DNA from: Seison nebaliae
Lineage: Eukaryota; Rotifera; Pararotatoria; Seisonacea; Seisonidae
Direction: 5' to 3'
Assembly (NCBI GenBank): GCA_023231475.1
Contig: JALJEE010002634.1
Location: forward strand, 1 to 64,000
DNA length: 64,000 bases
Below, piece by piece: positions 50,509-61,313 of the stretch (position 1 is its first letter; each line of letters begins with the position of its first letter). Below the pieces are notes generated by a model, which saw only the letters and a program-made list of their open reading frames with translations, searched no databases and was not told where the DNA came from. The translations under genes were made by a program, and so were the position numbers.

Positions 50509-52479
50509 TTAACTACCTTCAATGGTACGAGACGCATCCGAGTTACCACCACTAGTTTTGTTTAAGTTTTGTTGAGCATTTTTAACTGGGGTCGGTTGGG
50601 TGCCAGCGCCAGGAGTCTCTTGAGTTTTTCCCGTTCCTGTATATTGTGTTCCTCCACCTTGCGTTGGATGAGTGCTGTGCTCGGGTGTCTGCTGGGTACC
50701 TGGTCCTCCTGTGTGTTGAGTACCTTCCCCGGGATTCTGCTGAGTTTTTCCCGTGCCGGTATATTGAGTACCTTCCCCGGGAGTTTGTTGAGTCTTTCCA
50801 GTTCCTGTATATTGAGTACCTCCACCTTGTGTTGGATGGGTGCTTTGCCCTGGTGTCTGTTGAGTACCTGGTCCTCCTGTATATTGAGTACCTTCCCCTG
50901 GAGTCTGTTGAGTTTTTCCAGTCCCTGTATATTGAGTACCTCCACCTTGTGTTGGATGGGTGCTATGTCCAGGTGTCTGTTGAGTACCTGGTCCTCCTGC
51001 ATATTGAGTACCTTCCCCAGGAGTCTGTTGAGTTTTTCCAGTCCCTGCATATTGAGTACCTCCACCTTCTGTTGGATGGGTGCTATGTCCAGATGTTTGT
51101 TGGGTACCAGTACCAGGAGTTTGTTGAGTTTTTCCTGTTCCTGTATATTGAGTATCTCCACCTTGTGTTTGATGAGTGCTCTGTCCAGGTGTTTGTTGAG
51201 TGCCAGTCCCAGGAGTTTTTTGAGTACCAGTCCTAGGAGTTTGTTGAGTGCCAGTCCCAGGAGTTTGTTGAGTTTTGCCAGTTCCTGTATATTGAGTACC
51301 CCCACCTTGTGTTGGATATGTGCTGTTTCCAGTTGTTTTTTGGGTACTTGGAACATCAGTATGGTGAGAGCTGTATCCAGGAGTCTGTTGAGTTTTTCCA
51401 GTTCCTGTATATTGAGTACCTCCACCTTGTGTTGGATGAGTGCTCTGTCCAGGTGTTTGTTGGGTGCCAGTGCCAGGAGTTCCTGTGTATTGAGTTCCTT
51501 CACCTTGAGTTGGATATGTGCTTTGTCCAGTAGTTTTTTGCGTACTTGGAACATCAGTATGACGAGCACTTCCACTCCCCGCGGGTTGAGTGGTTTTACC
51601 GCGAGTCTTGCTTCCTGTTGGTTGTGTTCCTGTCCCTTCAGTAGACTGGCTGTTTTCATCTCCAGGAGGTTGAAGTCCCCAACCTCCAGTAAGTAAGTTA
51701 CTTCTTTCAGAAGTATGTTCAGTTGTTTTACGTTCTGTGTATTGGGTTCCCCCTTCTCCTGTTGGTTGTGTACCACCACCTGGAGTACCTTGAGTACCAG
51801 TAGCGCCAGTTCGTTGAGCAGTTCCATATCCTGATTCTTTAGTTTGTTCATTATAACTGGGTTGAGTTTGTTCTTTTGTACTCTGTTCTTTACTCCCACC
51901 GTCACTACTTCCACCAGAACTTCCACTACTTCGACTATTCTTAATGATCTATTTAAGAATAATAGATAATTCTTTCTTTGTTGAAAAAAAAATAACTCGA
52001 TAAATTAGAAATGTAATTCCCAATCCTGCGGCACCTAACATTCCATAATAGATCCAACTCTTTGTTTTCGGGGCAAGATGATGTTTAATACAAACATCAG
52101 AAAAGTCTTTTAAATACTTTATCGAAATATTAAATTTTTAGTTAAACAATTTAAATAAAACTTCTTTTTCATCTTTTATTTTTTCCAAATAAACAGTTTC
52201 CGATCTGGGTAGATTAAATATTCTTTTAATTTCGTTCACCACATCACTAACGGATTCGAAAGATACTTCTTTTATTTCCAGATTCTCTTGACCATCCACT
52301 ATGCGATTACCGGATTGAGTTAGTTTAGACAAATTTTCTTCGAACAAAGGAGACGCTTTATCAGGACACACTTCTCCAAAACATTCTTCGTTGTTAGCTG
52401 CATATGCAGCTACCGTATTCTTTAGATCAACTTTCTTACCATCTTTCTTGTCGAATATGAAACCCCACATACTTCGATA
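50509..52479 (-). CDS. single-pass membrane protein with Thr/Gln/Gly repeat tail
   Basis: Three exons join in phase 0: 52479-52162, 52116-51997 and 51948-50509, with 45- and 48-nt introns (GTTTTA, GTTATT). From the ATG at 52470 the product has about 622 residues. Residues 1-110 are polar with ECFGEVCPDK; a membrane segment WIYYGMLGAAGLGITFLIY lies near 124-142; the 479-residue tail is built of 40-residue units such as GTQYTGTGKTQQTPGEGTQY plus TGGPGTQQTPGQSTHPTQGG. No signal peptide is seen, and positive charge is heavier before the membrane segment, which favours N-in, C-out, so the Thr-rich tail may be an O-glycosylated extracellular stalk; orientation is inference. Differences between repeats are mostly at third positions of this frame, supporting it over other open frames. 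The first exon begins right after TTCGCAG, so a spliced 5' UTR is likely. Confidence 0.75.
50640..51500. repeat. 120-bp coding tandem repeat
   Basis: Near-identical 120-bp units (40 codons) are cleanest from about 50640 to 51110, with more divergent and rearranged units to about 51560. Each unit is itself made of shorter TQ(Q/Y)T(P/G)G motifs. The divergence gradient suggests recent expansion at the 3' end of the gene. Confidence 0.85.
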
Positions 52480-52707
52480 CTGCGAATTATTTTAAAAGAT
52501 AAAAATAATTATTATTCAGAATTTTAATTCTCAATTACAACAAAAACATTTATCCAAGAAAAAAAATATAAATCTAGAAACAAAATGAAACAGCAGATTG
52601 AAAATAAAAAACCGAAAAAGAAAGTTACAATTTATAGAATGAATAAGTTGTAGCTGATAAATTTGTTTGTTACATTTTCGTTAAAAATGAGTTTAGTTGT
52701 CCCGCTT

Positions 52708-53945
52708 TCAATTTTTCTTCGAACTTTCTTCTTCCGTTGGTGCGTTACCCAAATGAAATAAGTTAAACTTCTTCAATCTATTTATTGTCTATTAAAACGA
52801 AATTGAACAGAAATTGAAAAAAAAAAAGCAACTTCTTCTCTTTTATTATACAACCACACCAAAGCAACACTTCCAATAAACCACCAAATTCCATAAAAAA
52901 GATGGTCGTTTCCCAAACGCTGTTCTTGTTTCACATTAGTTGTATCTGACAATTCGTTTGTCCATGTGGTTGGAAATTCCTTTCAAAATATTTTCTCATT
53001 CTCTTATTATAAATATAAAACTAATAAACTGGCACAATTTCCTCCCGACCATTTACGACTTCATTATGTTCGAACATTTGATGGAAGCTCATATTCTCCA
53101 ATTTTCTCTTGATATATTCAATTTGTGTCATTTGTCTCTAACAAACAATTTTGACTTGATATAAAAAATAATAAAACTTTTGAAGAATCTAGCATTAATG
53201 ATTCACGTTCGTCATATTCATTAAATAATGATGTTTGAATCTTAGAAAAATAAGTTCCATCTGATGAATTAATATCACAATTATCGAATATCAATTGCGT
53301 GGGACTACCTAGAAACATTTCATCATCATCTCTTCTTGGAGTTTCAAATGGAGTTATCGAATCTAGGGGATTAGGTAACACTTTCATTGGTAACACTTTT
53401 TTATCTTCAATCTCTTCAACATATTGAGGGAAATAATTCGCTTCTCCTTCTACTGTCATTTGAGCATTATTTATAGTTAAACCAAGAGATGACCCTAAAA
53501 ATTCTAGAACTTCCTCTCCAATATCTATGAGATTGTATATCAAATTAGTTGGTAGATTACGTGTCAAAATATTTATGAAAATTGACTGACAAGTCTTCCG
53601 ATGAGTTTTCCATATATTTGAAAGTTTAAGTTTTGTTTCAAAAGTTTTTGTTTCTTTTAAATCTTCTTCACTCATAATTGCTCTTTCATATTTTATATTC
53701 TTCATTAAATCGATATGTTCATGACTCTTTTCTATTTGAGATATAGTTGCATAATTTGTTTTTTCAAGTTCCTGCTTGTACGATCTATTTATTAATATTT
53801 TTAACATTCTTAAATCATCCAAACGACGTCGACATTCTTTCATTCTACGGTACTTCTTAGTATTAACAATACTTCGTTTATTAATGATTCGTTTTGACCG
53901 TCTGACATGTGTTGTACTGTAATGTGGAGAAGTGATGATATCCAT
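52708..53945 (-). CDS. unrecognised single-pass membrane protein, 4 exons
   Basis: Exons 53945-53178, 53137-53030, 52979-52833 and 52788-52708 are all phase 0, with introns of 40, 50 and 44 nt and donors GTTTTA, GTTTAT and GTTGCT, giving 367 residues. The N-terminus is basic (HVRRSKRIINKR, then KKYRRMKECRRR) and the middle is acidic and polar. A hydrophobic LFYGIWWFIGSVALVWLYN lies at about 319-337, followed by a basic tail KREETINRLKK and a polar end NAPTEEESSKKN. The basic flank after the hydrophobic segment suggests a cytosolic C-terminus, or a tail-anchor-like topology. No family recognised. It is followed on the same strand, 228 bp later, by the repeat-tail membrane protein. Confidence 0.7.
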
Positions 53946-54456
53946 CAGAATTTAAGTGAAGCCAGATAAAGACGAAAGTTTTTGAAGAGAAAATGGAAAA
54001 AATGAAATTGGAAATAAAACTTTTTAAAGTCAAATAGAACGAAATAAGTAAAAGACAATTAGATGGCATTACATTACATGTAATGGAAGTATATGAACAA
54101 TTAAAGTTGTAAATTTAATAATATGACAAAAATGAAGGGAACTGAACATATGTGAGAAAATAGAATGAAATTAGATTAATAAAATAGGAAGATCAGAAAA
54201 TTTGAAGAATTTCTTAAATATTATAAATAAACAGACACATAAGCACTAAATGATATAATAGTCAGATATGAGGGTATATTTTGATGAATCAGGATAAACT
54301 CAATAAATCTTCTATCAAGTTCTAGTCCAATTAAACTATTTAACTACTAGTCGATGGGATCAGTAAGAAATTCATTCATCGTTCATTGGATTGATCAATT
54401 GTCAACAATTCATCAATCAACTTCTTCATAAAAGCTATATAGGAACATATTTTCGA

Positions 54457-55136
54457 TTAATTATCATAATTGAATATGATATAATTCTTCATATTTTCAT
54501 CGATCATCGAATCGAATCTTTTCTCAATTGAAAAGCCGACGAACAAGAACGTTCTAATTAACGATTGTCGATTCCTGTCATTCTTATCCAAGAACAAATA
54601 TAATTTCTTTTGTTCCTTTTCAGCATAATTCAATAATTTGACGAAACTAAAAAAGAAAATTTTGAAAAATTTCAAATTTAATATGAAACCTTGTTCGAGA
54701 ACCATGAAGTGAAAAATCGATTGGAATCGGAACGAATATTTCTTCATTATTTACCAGTAATTCCCAATAAGCAATTAGATCATTCTTCAAATCGACTTGC
54801 AATTCGATATGTTCCAATTGTTGATTCTGATGAAGTTGCTTCTTTAACTCCACAATTTTATCATTCCAATCTTTCAATACATTCCGATCATATAATGAAT
54901 CATCAGAATGACATGATTCTTCCGATGAACTAGACAATGAAATTCCATCTCCAACACTATCTGGTAGATCAGTTCGACTTGGACGACTAAACTTTAATTG
55001 GAAACTTCCATCAACAGATTTTTGCGCCTGATTCAATTCCCCCACGCTGCCGTCATTTGCGCTTTGCCCATTAATTGGCACAAGTTTATCGGCAGCGTGG
55101 GCAACATCAGGAACAAGACGGGTCTTCGGTAGCCAT
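54457..55136 (-). CDS. OAZ: ornithine decarboxylase antizyme, +1 frameshift gene
   Basis: A short zero frame begins at or before the ATG at 55136 (MATEDPSCS) and stops at the UGA 55109-55107. The +1 frame from GAU (55108) starts DVAHAADKLVPINGQ, runs to 54690, then crosses a 43-nt intron (GTTTCA...TTTTTTAG) to 54646-54457. The C-terminal SFVKLLNYAEKEQKKLYLFL, the Arg-Thr-Phe-Leu-Phe-Val-Gly-Phe segment and the ending IIFNYDN match the antizyme ODC-binding domain (human SFAVLLEFAEEQ, RTFSFLGFEI). Known role: polyamines stimulate the frameshift, and antizyme then binds ornithine decarboxylase, targets it to the proteasome and blocks polyamine uptake. The UCC-UGA-U shift site is the one conserved in most animals. 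Zero-frame codons may extend into an upstream exon. Confidence 0.93.
55041..55104 (-). promoter_or_regulatory. predicted 3' stimulatory RNA structure
   Basis: CCCACGCUGCCG (plus-strand 55101-55090) and CGGCAGCGUGGG (55052-55041) form a perfect 12-bp GC-rich stem starting about six nt past the UGA. Separately UUGCCCA (55104-55098) pairs with UGGGCAA (55070-55064) in the loop. The 5' strands adjoin and the 3' strands interleave, so both can form together as an H-type pseudoknot if the overlap of four nt is shared out. It is a GC island in AT-rich DNA. Confidence 0.75.
55106..55112 (-). promoter_or_regulatory. antizyme +1 frameshift site UCC UGA U
   Basis: The zero-frame stop UGA follows UCC, with U after it, as in most animal antizymes. 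Skipping the first U of UGA places the ribosome on GAU in the antizyme frame, which has no start of its own upstream and is open to the ODC-binding domain. Confidence 0.92.
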
Positions 55137-56386
55137 CAACGTTGTCTCCAATTGGGAAAAAGTCAAATTACTTAAATGAAAAATTAACAATTAGAGAAAT
55201 TTAATAAAATTTTGAAACTGTTTTGAAATATTCGTCTTTTTACTAAACATACTTTTCAAACGGTTTCTGTTCTTCACCAACATTCTCCGAACCTCTTTCT
55301 TTTCGTAAAAATTATTCTGATAGATAGAAAGAACACTTCAAACGATAAATATTGCTTACTGATTATGTAACTGATGTTGGAAGGAAGGAGGAAATGGAAT
55401 AAAAATGAAAGTGAAAATTAATTTCTATTCACTTATTAGGAAGGGAAAGGCAGAATAGTTAAACGAGGAATAAACAGCGGTGACGCCCAATATATTTATT
55501 TACTTTCTACTTCCAGAAAGTTCATTTCTTATCCATCATATCACTTCAACTAATTATTTAATATATGTCCAATATCTTCTCTATCATACATGTGCAATCA
55601 GTTATAAAGATTGATTCACACATAAGATTATCCGCATTATTTTCTTCCCAATTTGGTTCCATAAGGAAAATATAAGAATTTATTGGAAGAAGGATGGATA
55701 ATGAATAACATTCTCGATTGTTTCCCATTAAATCCTTATCGTTATATATACACACACAAACACACACAAATGAATAAAAATAATTTATTATATTAAAAGA
55801 ATATAACAATTATTGATAATGTTGAACTGAGAAATCTACTCTGCAGTAATAACAACTCTGAAATTATCATATTATATATAACTCATACAATTCATATACA
55901 TACTCCACCAAATTCACAATGGAGACACGTCAAATATTTTTTGTCTTGGAAAGTAGAAATTGAAGAAAGAGACTATTCTTCTTCTTTACTTCGACTATTA
56001 TATTATAGAGTCTATCAAAGAGGATTAAAAAATATGTTAGAAAAAATAATATTTATAGACCATAAACAATCATCTTACGACCCGCGATGTACATTCATCG
56101 AAAATAAAAATTGGAAAATTTATTTTCCTCATCAATCCAATTCTTATAAAACAACATATATTTGGAATTGACTAATTTCAATTTTAAGCTTTTCCCCTAT
56201 TTACGTAACACAATTTCCAATCAACACATCAACCATTACATCATTATGCTAATAAGAAGTTGTTAAATCACACGATATCCTAATGTTGTTAGAGAGAGAA
56301 AGAGAGAGATAGTTTTATTCAAGAATTATCAAAAATTAATTTCATGAGACGAAAAATAGGAAAAAATTTTAAAGAAATACATAAGC
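55137..56386. other. antizyme upstream region and spacer
   Basis: An upstream antizyme exon or promoter should lie here but I could not identify it. A short CA tract is at about 55750-55768 and a GA tract at 56292-56310. Confidence 0.4.
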
Positions 56387-56447
56387 GAATTGTCCATTTT
56401 ATGAAGTGGGAATTGTCCATTTTATGAAGTGGGAATTGTCCATTACA
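56387..56447. repeat. 23-bp tandem repeat across the AHSA1 stop
   Basis: Copies of GAATTGTCCATTTTATGAAG(TGG) begin at 56387, 56410 and 56433 on the plus strand; the last, partial copy overlaps the AHSA1 stop codon (56445-56443). Confidence 0.8.
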
Positions 56448-57796
56448 TTCCATAGCCAACTGTATTACCAGTTAATGATTTGATTCGGTTGAAATAATAC
56501 GATCTCCAGCCATCCTGAGTATTCGTACGGAATGCACACGGTACACCACTTTGAGTCAATTTGATGGTAGTTCCGGTGTTATCTTGAATGAATTGAATAT
56601 CCACTACCGAATAATGATCCGATGGCCATGTTTTATTTCTCCATTTTTGTCTGATACTATCTTCTGGCGTCTACAAACAGAAATATTGTCATGAGAATAA
56701 TCATTTAGAAAATGAGTGAACTATATCAATGAACGTGCCGTGTACATTTCCATCAAATATTTCAAATTTTCCATTTTCTTTCGCTTCACATTTTGCATTA
56801 TCTCCTGTATATCGTCGTATCATCTTTCATTGTTTTAAATCATAATATAATTGTAAATATGGTTTAATAATTAATTTAAAATTGAATTTAAGAATCTTCT
56901 AACTGCTTCATCAACAAACAATTTGAATAAGAATTCTTTTCCAGTTCCTTCGAATTTTTCTTCTAATTCAATTTTACACACGGAAACATTGTTAACGATT
57001 GGTCGTTGTTCATTGGCATAATTCTCAAATTTTTTTCTAATTGTTTCATTCTCTCCCTTTTTCACTTCTTCACTCTCGGTTGGCAAAATGAGTCCATTGG
57101 AATATTCTGAAATGATTTTCATACTTTCAATTCTCAAATATTTCCTCCCAACTTGTCACTAAATCGTCACGATATTGTTTGAAAATGTTCTGTAATTTCA
57201 TCTTGACTTCTTCCTCTAAAAATTTCTTTAAAAATGGATCCTTCCCACCAGTTTCTACATCGAATTCTATTTCCACTTTGGAAAGGTCATATTCTAGATC
57301 GCGTATTTCGATGTTACCCTCAATCGTCTGATTTTTTATAATATTTTTTCCTGAATGAGAATTGAAATTAAGAAGAAAATAATGGAATGAAAAGAAGAAA
57401 CCTTTCCATTTCAATTTCAGCCCATAATCAACCACATAAAACAATTTTCCTTTACGATTATAAATGTGGGCGAATCCTTCATAAACGATATCATCTTTTA
57501 ATTTGAATTGATCTGCGAAAACAATCCAAATTGTTGTTGTTCATATAATGTTATAATTGAGAATACTAACAAATATTTGAATTGAAATCAGTTTCTTTAA
57601 AGAAAGTGCTCAATTTATTTTGAGACCAGAGCGTTGCATCTTTTTCTTTCCTTCAATAATTTCAAATGAAAAACATATCAATTGATGATGGAGGGAGAGA
57701 AAGAAAACGGTACCAATGCCAATTCTTTACGTTCGTCGTATCGGGACGATTTGGATCGACAATCCATCTTGGATCTCCTTTCCCTACTTCAGCCAT
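56443..57796 (-). CDS. AHSA1: AHSA1, activator of Hsp90 ATPase
   Basis: Seven exons in consistent phase. Exon 1 (57796-57714) reads MAEVGKGDPRWIVDPNRPDT and on to NVKNWHW (human MAKWGEGDPRWIVEERADAT, NVNNWHW). Later exons give IYNRKGKLFYVVDYGLKLKW, YSNGLILPTESEE, NGKFEIFDGNVHGTFID and the terminal RQKWRNKTWPSDHYSV...GWRSYYFNRIKS, covering both the Aha1 N-terminal domain and the C-terminal START-like AHSA1 domain. The family binds the middle and N domains of Hsp90 in the cytosol and speeds ATP hydrolysis. The ending GNTVGYGM lacks the usual ARLF-type tail. Donors are GTACCG for intron 1 and GTT for the other five. Confidence 0.95.
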
Positions 57797-58730
57797 TATA
57801 TTTCTCAAAGAGTAATAAGATATAGAAAAATGAAATAAATTCAGAAGAATTATTTTTTTATAAAGAAATGAATATTTCAATATAAATAAGATGCTAAATT
57901 TTCTCGAAAATTCTATAAAGCTTCAAAGTTATAATACAGAAATTATAGAAGAATTAGAGATTTTATTATATTATGTTATTTAGGAAAAATAATTAAATGA
58001 GAAAAGTTTGATCTTCATATATGCAATTGTTCGTTCATTTAACCGTGTCAATTATTTCTATAAGGTGAAAAATAAAGATGAAATTTATTTTATTTGAAAA
58101 TTTGAATTGAATGAAAAATTTACTCGAAATTTAAAAAAAAAGGTGTATGTTTTTTAGAATAATAATAATTATTACAAGAGATGAAGAGAAGATGATGATG
58201 TGTGATGAAAGAGTTCTGTAGAATATGTTTGATATAATAGTTAGTGTATGAGTGGTGAGGGTGGTGGATTCTGGAAATTAGCCAGAAACATTTTTATGAT
58301 GAACATCTGAGTATGTGAAATGGACATGAATTTTAGTTTCAATTCAATTAAAATTTCCAGAGTAAAGAACGGGCAAAAAAGAAATAATTTTCTTGAGGAG
58401 AGAATGATGTATTGTAAATAAAATTAATGTAAATTGAGGTAATAATCGGCAAAAAAAGAGAGGAAATATTTTTGGAACATTCTTCTTGAAAATTTTCATA
58501 GGTTCATTAAAATTTTAAAAACGATCCTTCTAATTCAATTTCTTCTTTCCAATTCTGTAAATTTCAAATTTATATTAATTTTGAAGAATCGTTCGCGATC
58601 CGACGATTAATAAGGAAATATATCAGAAAATGATGACCAAATGAAGGAGAGAATTGAGTGAAAAGAAGTCGTTGAATTAGAATTAATTTTTTTATGTTTA
58701 AATTTAATTAAATTTCTTCAGTTGAACCTG
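57797..58730. other. intergenic
   Basis: AT-rich; I see nothing in it. Confidence 0.4.
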
Positions 58731-60938
58731 TTATTTGTAAACTGGTGCACGAATATTCTTCTTCAAAATATTCACTGTATTCAACGGCATATTATTCATA
58801 TTCCTCAATAAATTTAAACTATTCAAATTATTATTGTTGTGATTATTGTTAACAATTTGTTGTTGTTGTTGTTGTTGATGGAGATTAAGATTATGAATAT
58901 TATTGTTGGTGTTGTTGTTATCGAGAATTGGTTTATTATTCAAATGATTTCGTGATTTTCCATTAAGATGATTCAGATGAAGATTAAATTCATTTTGAGA
59001 GAAATTAGTTGTAGACGATGTAGCTTGTTGATGATTGACTATGTCAATATTATTCTTATCCATATTATATTGTGTCTTATTCAATAGATTAACTAATGGA
59101 CTATTCAACGAAGACGATGGTAAATTTCTTTTATTATTATTATTATTATTATTATTTATCGATTGACAAACATTATTATTATTATTATTATTGTTATTAT
59201 TCTGTAATAATTGATTGTTATTGTTGTTGTTGTTGTTGTTGTTATTGTTGTGTAACAATTTAGTAGATGATAAAATATTTTTAACATTATTATCATTTTC
59301 ATTCCAATTTGAATTAAAATTTATTTTTTCCTGCTTCTCCTCATTATTATTCTTCTTTTTCTTTCCACGAGACTTCACTTCCGATTTACTTCTCTTCAAA
59401 TTCTGTTTCGTTTTCTCTTCAGCACCGTCAGTCTCATTCGTTCCATCGCCCTTTTCTGTTCCATTAAACGAATCACATTTCTTCGGATATTTGCCGAATT
59501 GTGGAACGTAAACATATTCATTTCTATAAATTCTAAATAATCGTTAAGTAAAATTGTGAAAATCTCTTGATTGAAAGTTCTAACTTCTTCGAATGAGAGA
59601 CTAATCCATTATATCGTCGAAAATTTTGAAATTTATTATTAAGGCACTTCTCAACTAGATCCACACTTTTCAATTGTGGATACTTTTTGACGGCCAATGC
59701 TGAAATATGCTTTAAATGTTGTGTCGAAGGAAATCTGTCGAGTGGAATAAGTTCGAAGAAATATTCATTAATGAAATTACTAAACAATCGATATTTCAAT
59801 ATCGCGTTAAATAGAATAGTTATGGCCGAATGGAAAGAATCTTTCGTTAATGGCAAATCATATAAGAATGATTGTTTAATAATTGGATTATTAATTTCGG
59901 GTAAAGGAAATGGTGAAGGAAATGGTTGTTCATTATATTTCTTTATCCAATTTAACCTGTTTTACAAATGAACAAAAATTTATTATGGTAAAAGAAAAGA
60001 CGTAACATTTCTTTCAATTTTGCAGAATCGAAATTAATGTGCAATTGACTTGGGAACATTTCATTCTTATTGAAATTATTCGATTTCTTCGAATTAGATT
60101 TGATGTCCTTCTCATTCAAACTCATCGAATTAGTTGGCAATACTCGTTCCTCATCACCTTGTACCAATGTTGATGTATTGAATGCAGCATTGAATAATAG
60201 TTTGGATGAAGCTTTCTTCGTTTTCGTACGTTTTATTGCCGTAGCAGTTGTTGTTGATGATATGGAGGAGGGATTATTTAAAGAATCATTAATCGAGGGT
60301 GGACTACATAATTCGTCCTTAATATTCAATGGAGAGAAATTGGATGAATGATCGTCGATTTGTTGCTTTGGATCATTGAACGTCTTCGTTGTATCAGATG
60401 AACAACTTTCCGAGTTGCTGTTAAGTCGACTAGACTTGAAATTGTCAACATGATTTCCATAGTTCGTACCAACATCGGTAGATGAACATCCGCTGTCTTT
60501 CGAATGAGGTGAACTTGATGTTGGAGAACTGTTGGAGGAAGAGGATGAATGACTTGGTAACGAATGATGTGATCTCTTCTGAGGATTACTACGTCCCAAT
60601 GGAGATAAAGATCGCTCCAATTGTTGCTGTTGTTGTTGTTGCAAATTATTCAATTGTTTATTGTTCGCAACATTACTCATTGGTTGAGTATCATTATTAT
60701 AAGGAATAAATTTATTGTTGTTGTTATTGTCTGATTTTCCATCTCTCATTTTCCGATTTGCAGTAAGACTATTTAATTGTCTTGGTTGATGTAGTTCATC
60801 ATAAACTATAAATTTATCATTAAAATTTTCATTAGATAACTTCTCTTTCATGGAAATGGCCGATGCTGAAAAGTTGCCAAGTTTATTGTTATTATTCTTT
60901 TGAGTCATATTATTATTACCATTCTTACGTTTATCACA

Positions 60939-60973
<35 letters not shown>

Positions 60974-61313
60974 AAGATGACTGATTGTCAATCCTATTGT
61001 CACTATTACTCCTATTATCCAACAATGAATTGTCATAGTCGGGGAATTGTGAACTCATCGGATTCCATTTTCCATTAACGCAACTTCGATTTTCATTAAG
61101 CGTCGAAGAAAATTCGTGAGGCGACATTGACATATCGAAGTTCTCGTTACCAAAAATGTCATTTTGACTTGATAACAAATTCTCTCCGAAATCGTTGAAT
61201 TGATTAGCGTTAAAGGACGAACCACCAAATTCATTATAGAGAAATGGCGATCCTGTTTCGTAATCATCAACCTTGTTCTCGAAATCTTGATTGAAGCAAC
61301 TGTTATTGAACAT
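58731..61313 (-). CDS. Asn/Gln/Ser-rich protein with one globular block
   Basis: Three exons (61313-60007, 59956-59585, 59532-58731) join in phase with donors GTTACG and GTTAGA, giving 826 residues. The first 420 residues are disordered with poly-Asn, poly-Gln and Ser runs. Residues about 436-585 are the only ordered part: LNWIKKYNEQPFPSPFPLP, PLTKDSFHSAITILFNAIL, FFELIPLDRFPSTQHLKHIS, LNNKFQNFRRYNGLVSHSK, ending YVYVPQFGKYPKKC. A basic patch RSKSEVKSRGKKKK and a second Asn-rich tail follow. The layout resembles a transcription regulator, with low-complexity arms around a small helical domain, but I do not recognise the domain; the helices with a final NFRR recall DNA-binding modules only loosely. 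Confidence 0.75.
60939..60971. repeat. in-frame (ATT)n / (AAT)n microsatellite
   Basis: A pure trinucleotide run encoding poly-Asn on the minus strand in the 826-aa protein; similar runs lie at 59130-59260. Confidence 0.7.

Noticed and set aside
50569-51696. Long antisense and alternative-frame ORFs across the repeat
   Set aside because: They are open only because the 120-bp unit lacks stops; codon-position differences and splice phase support the minus-strand Thr/Gln frame.
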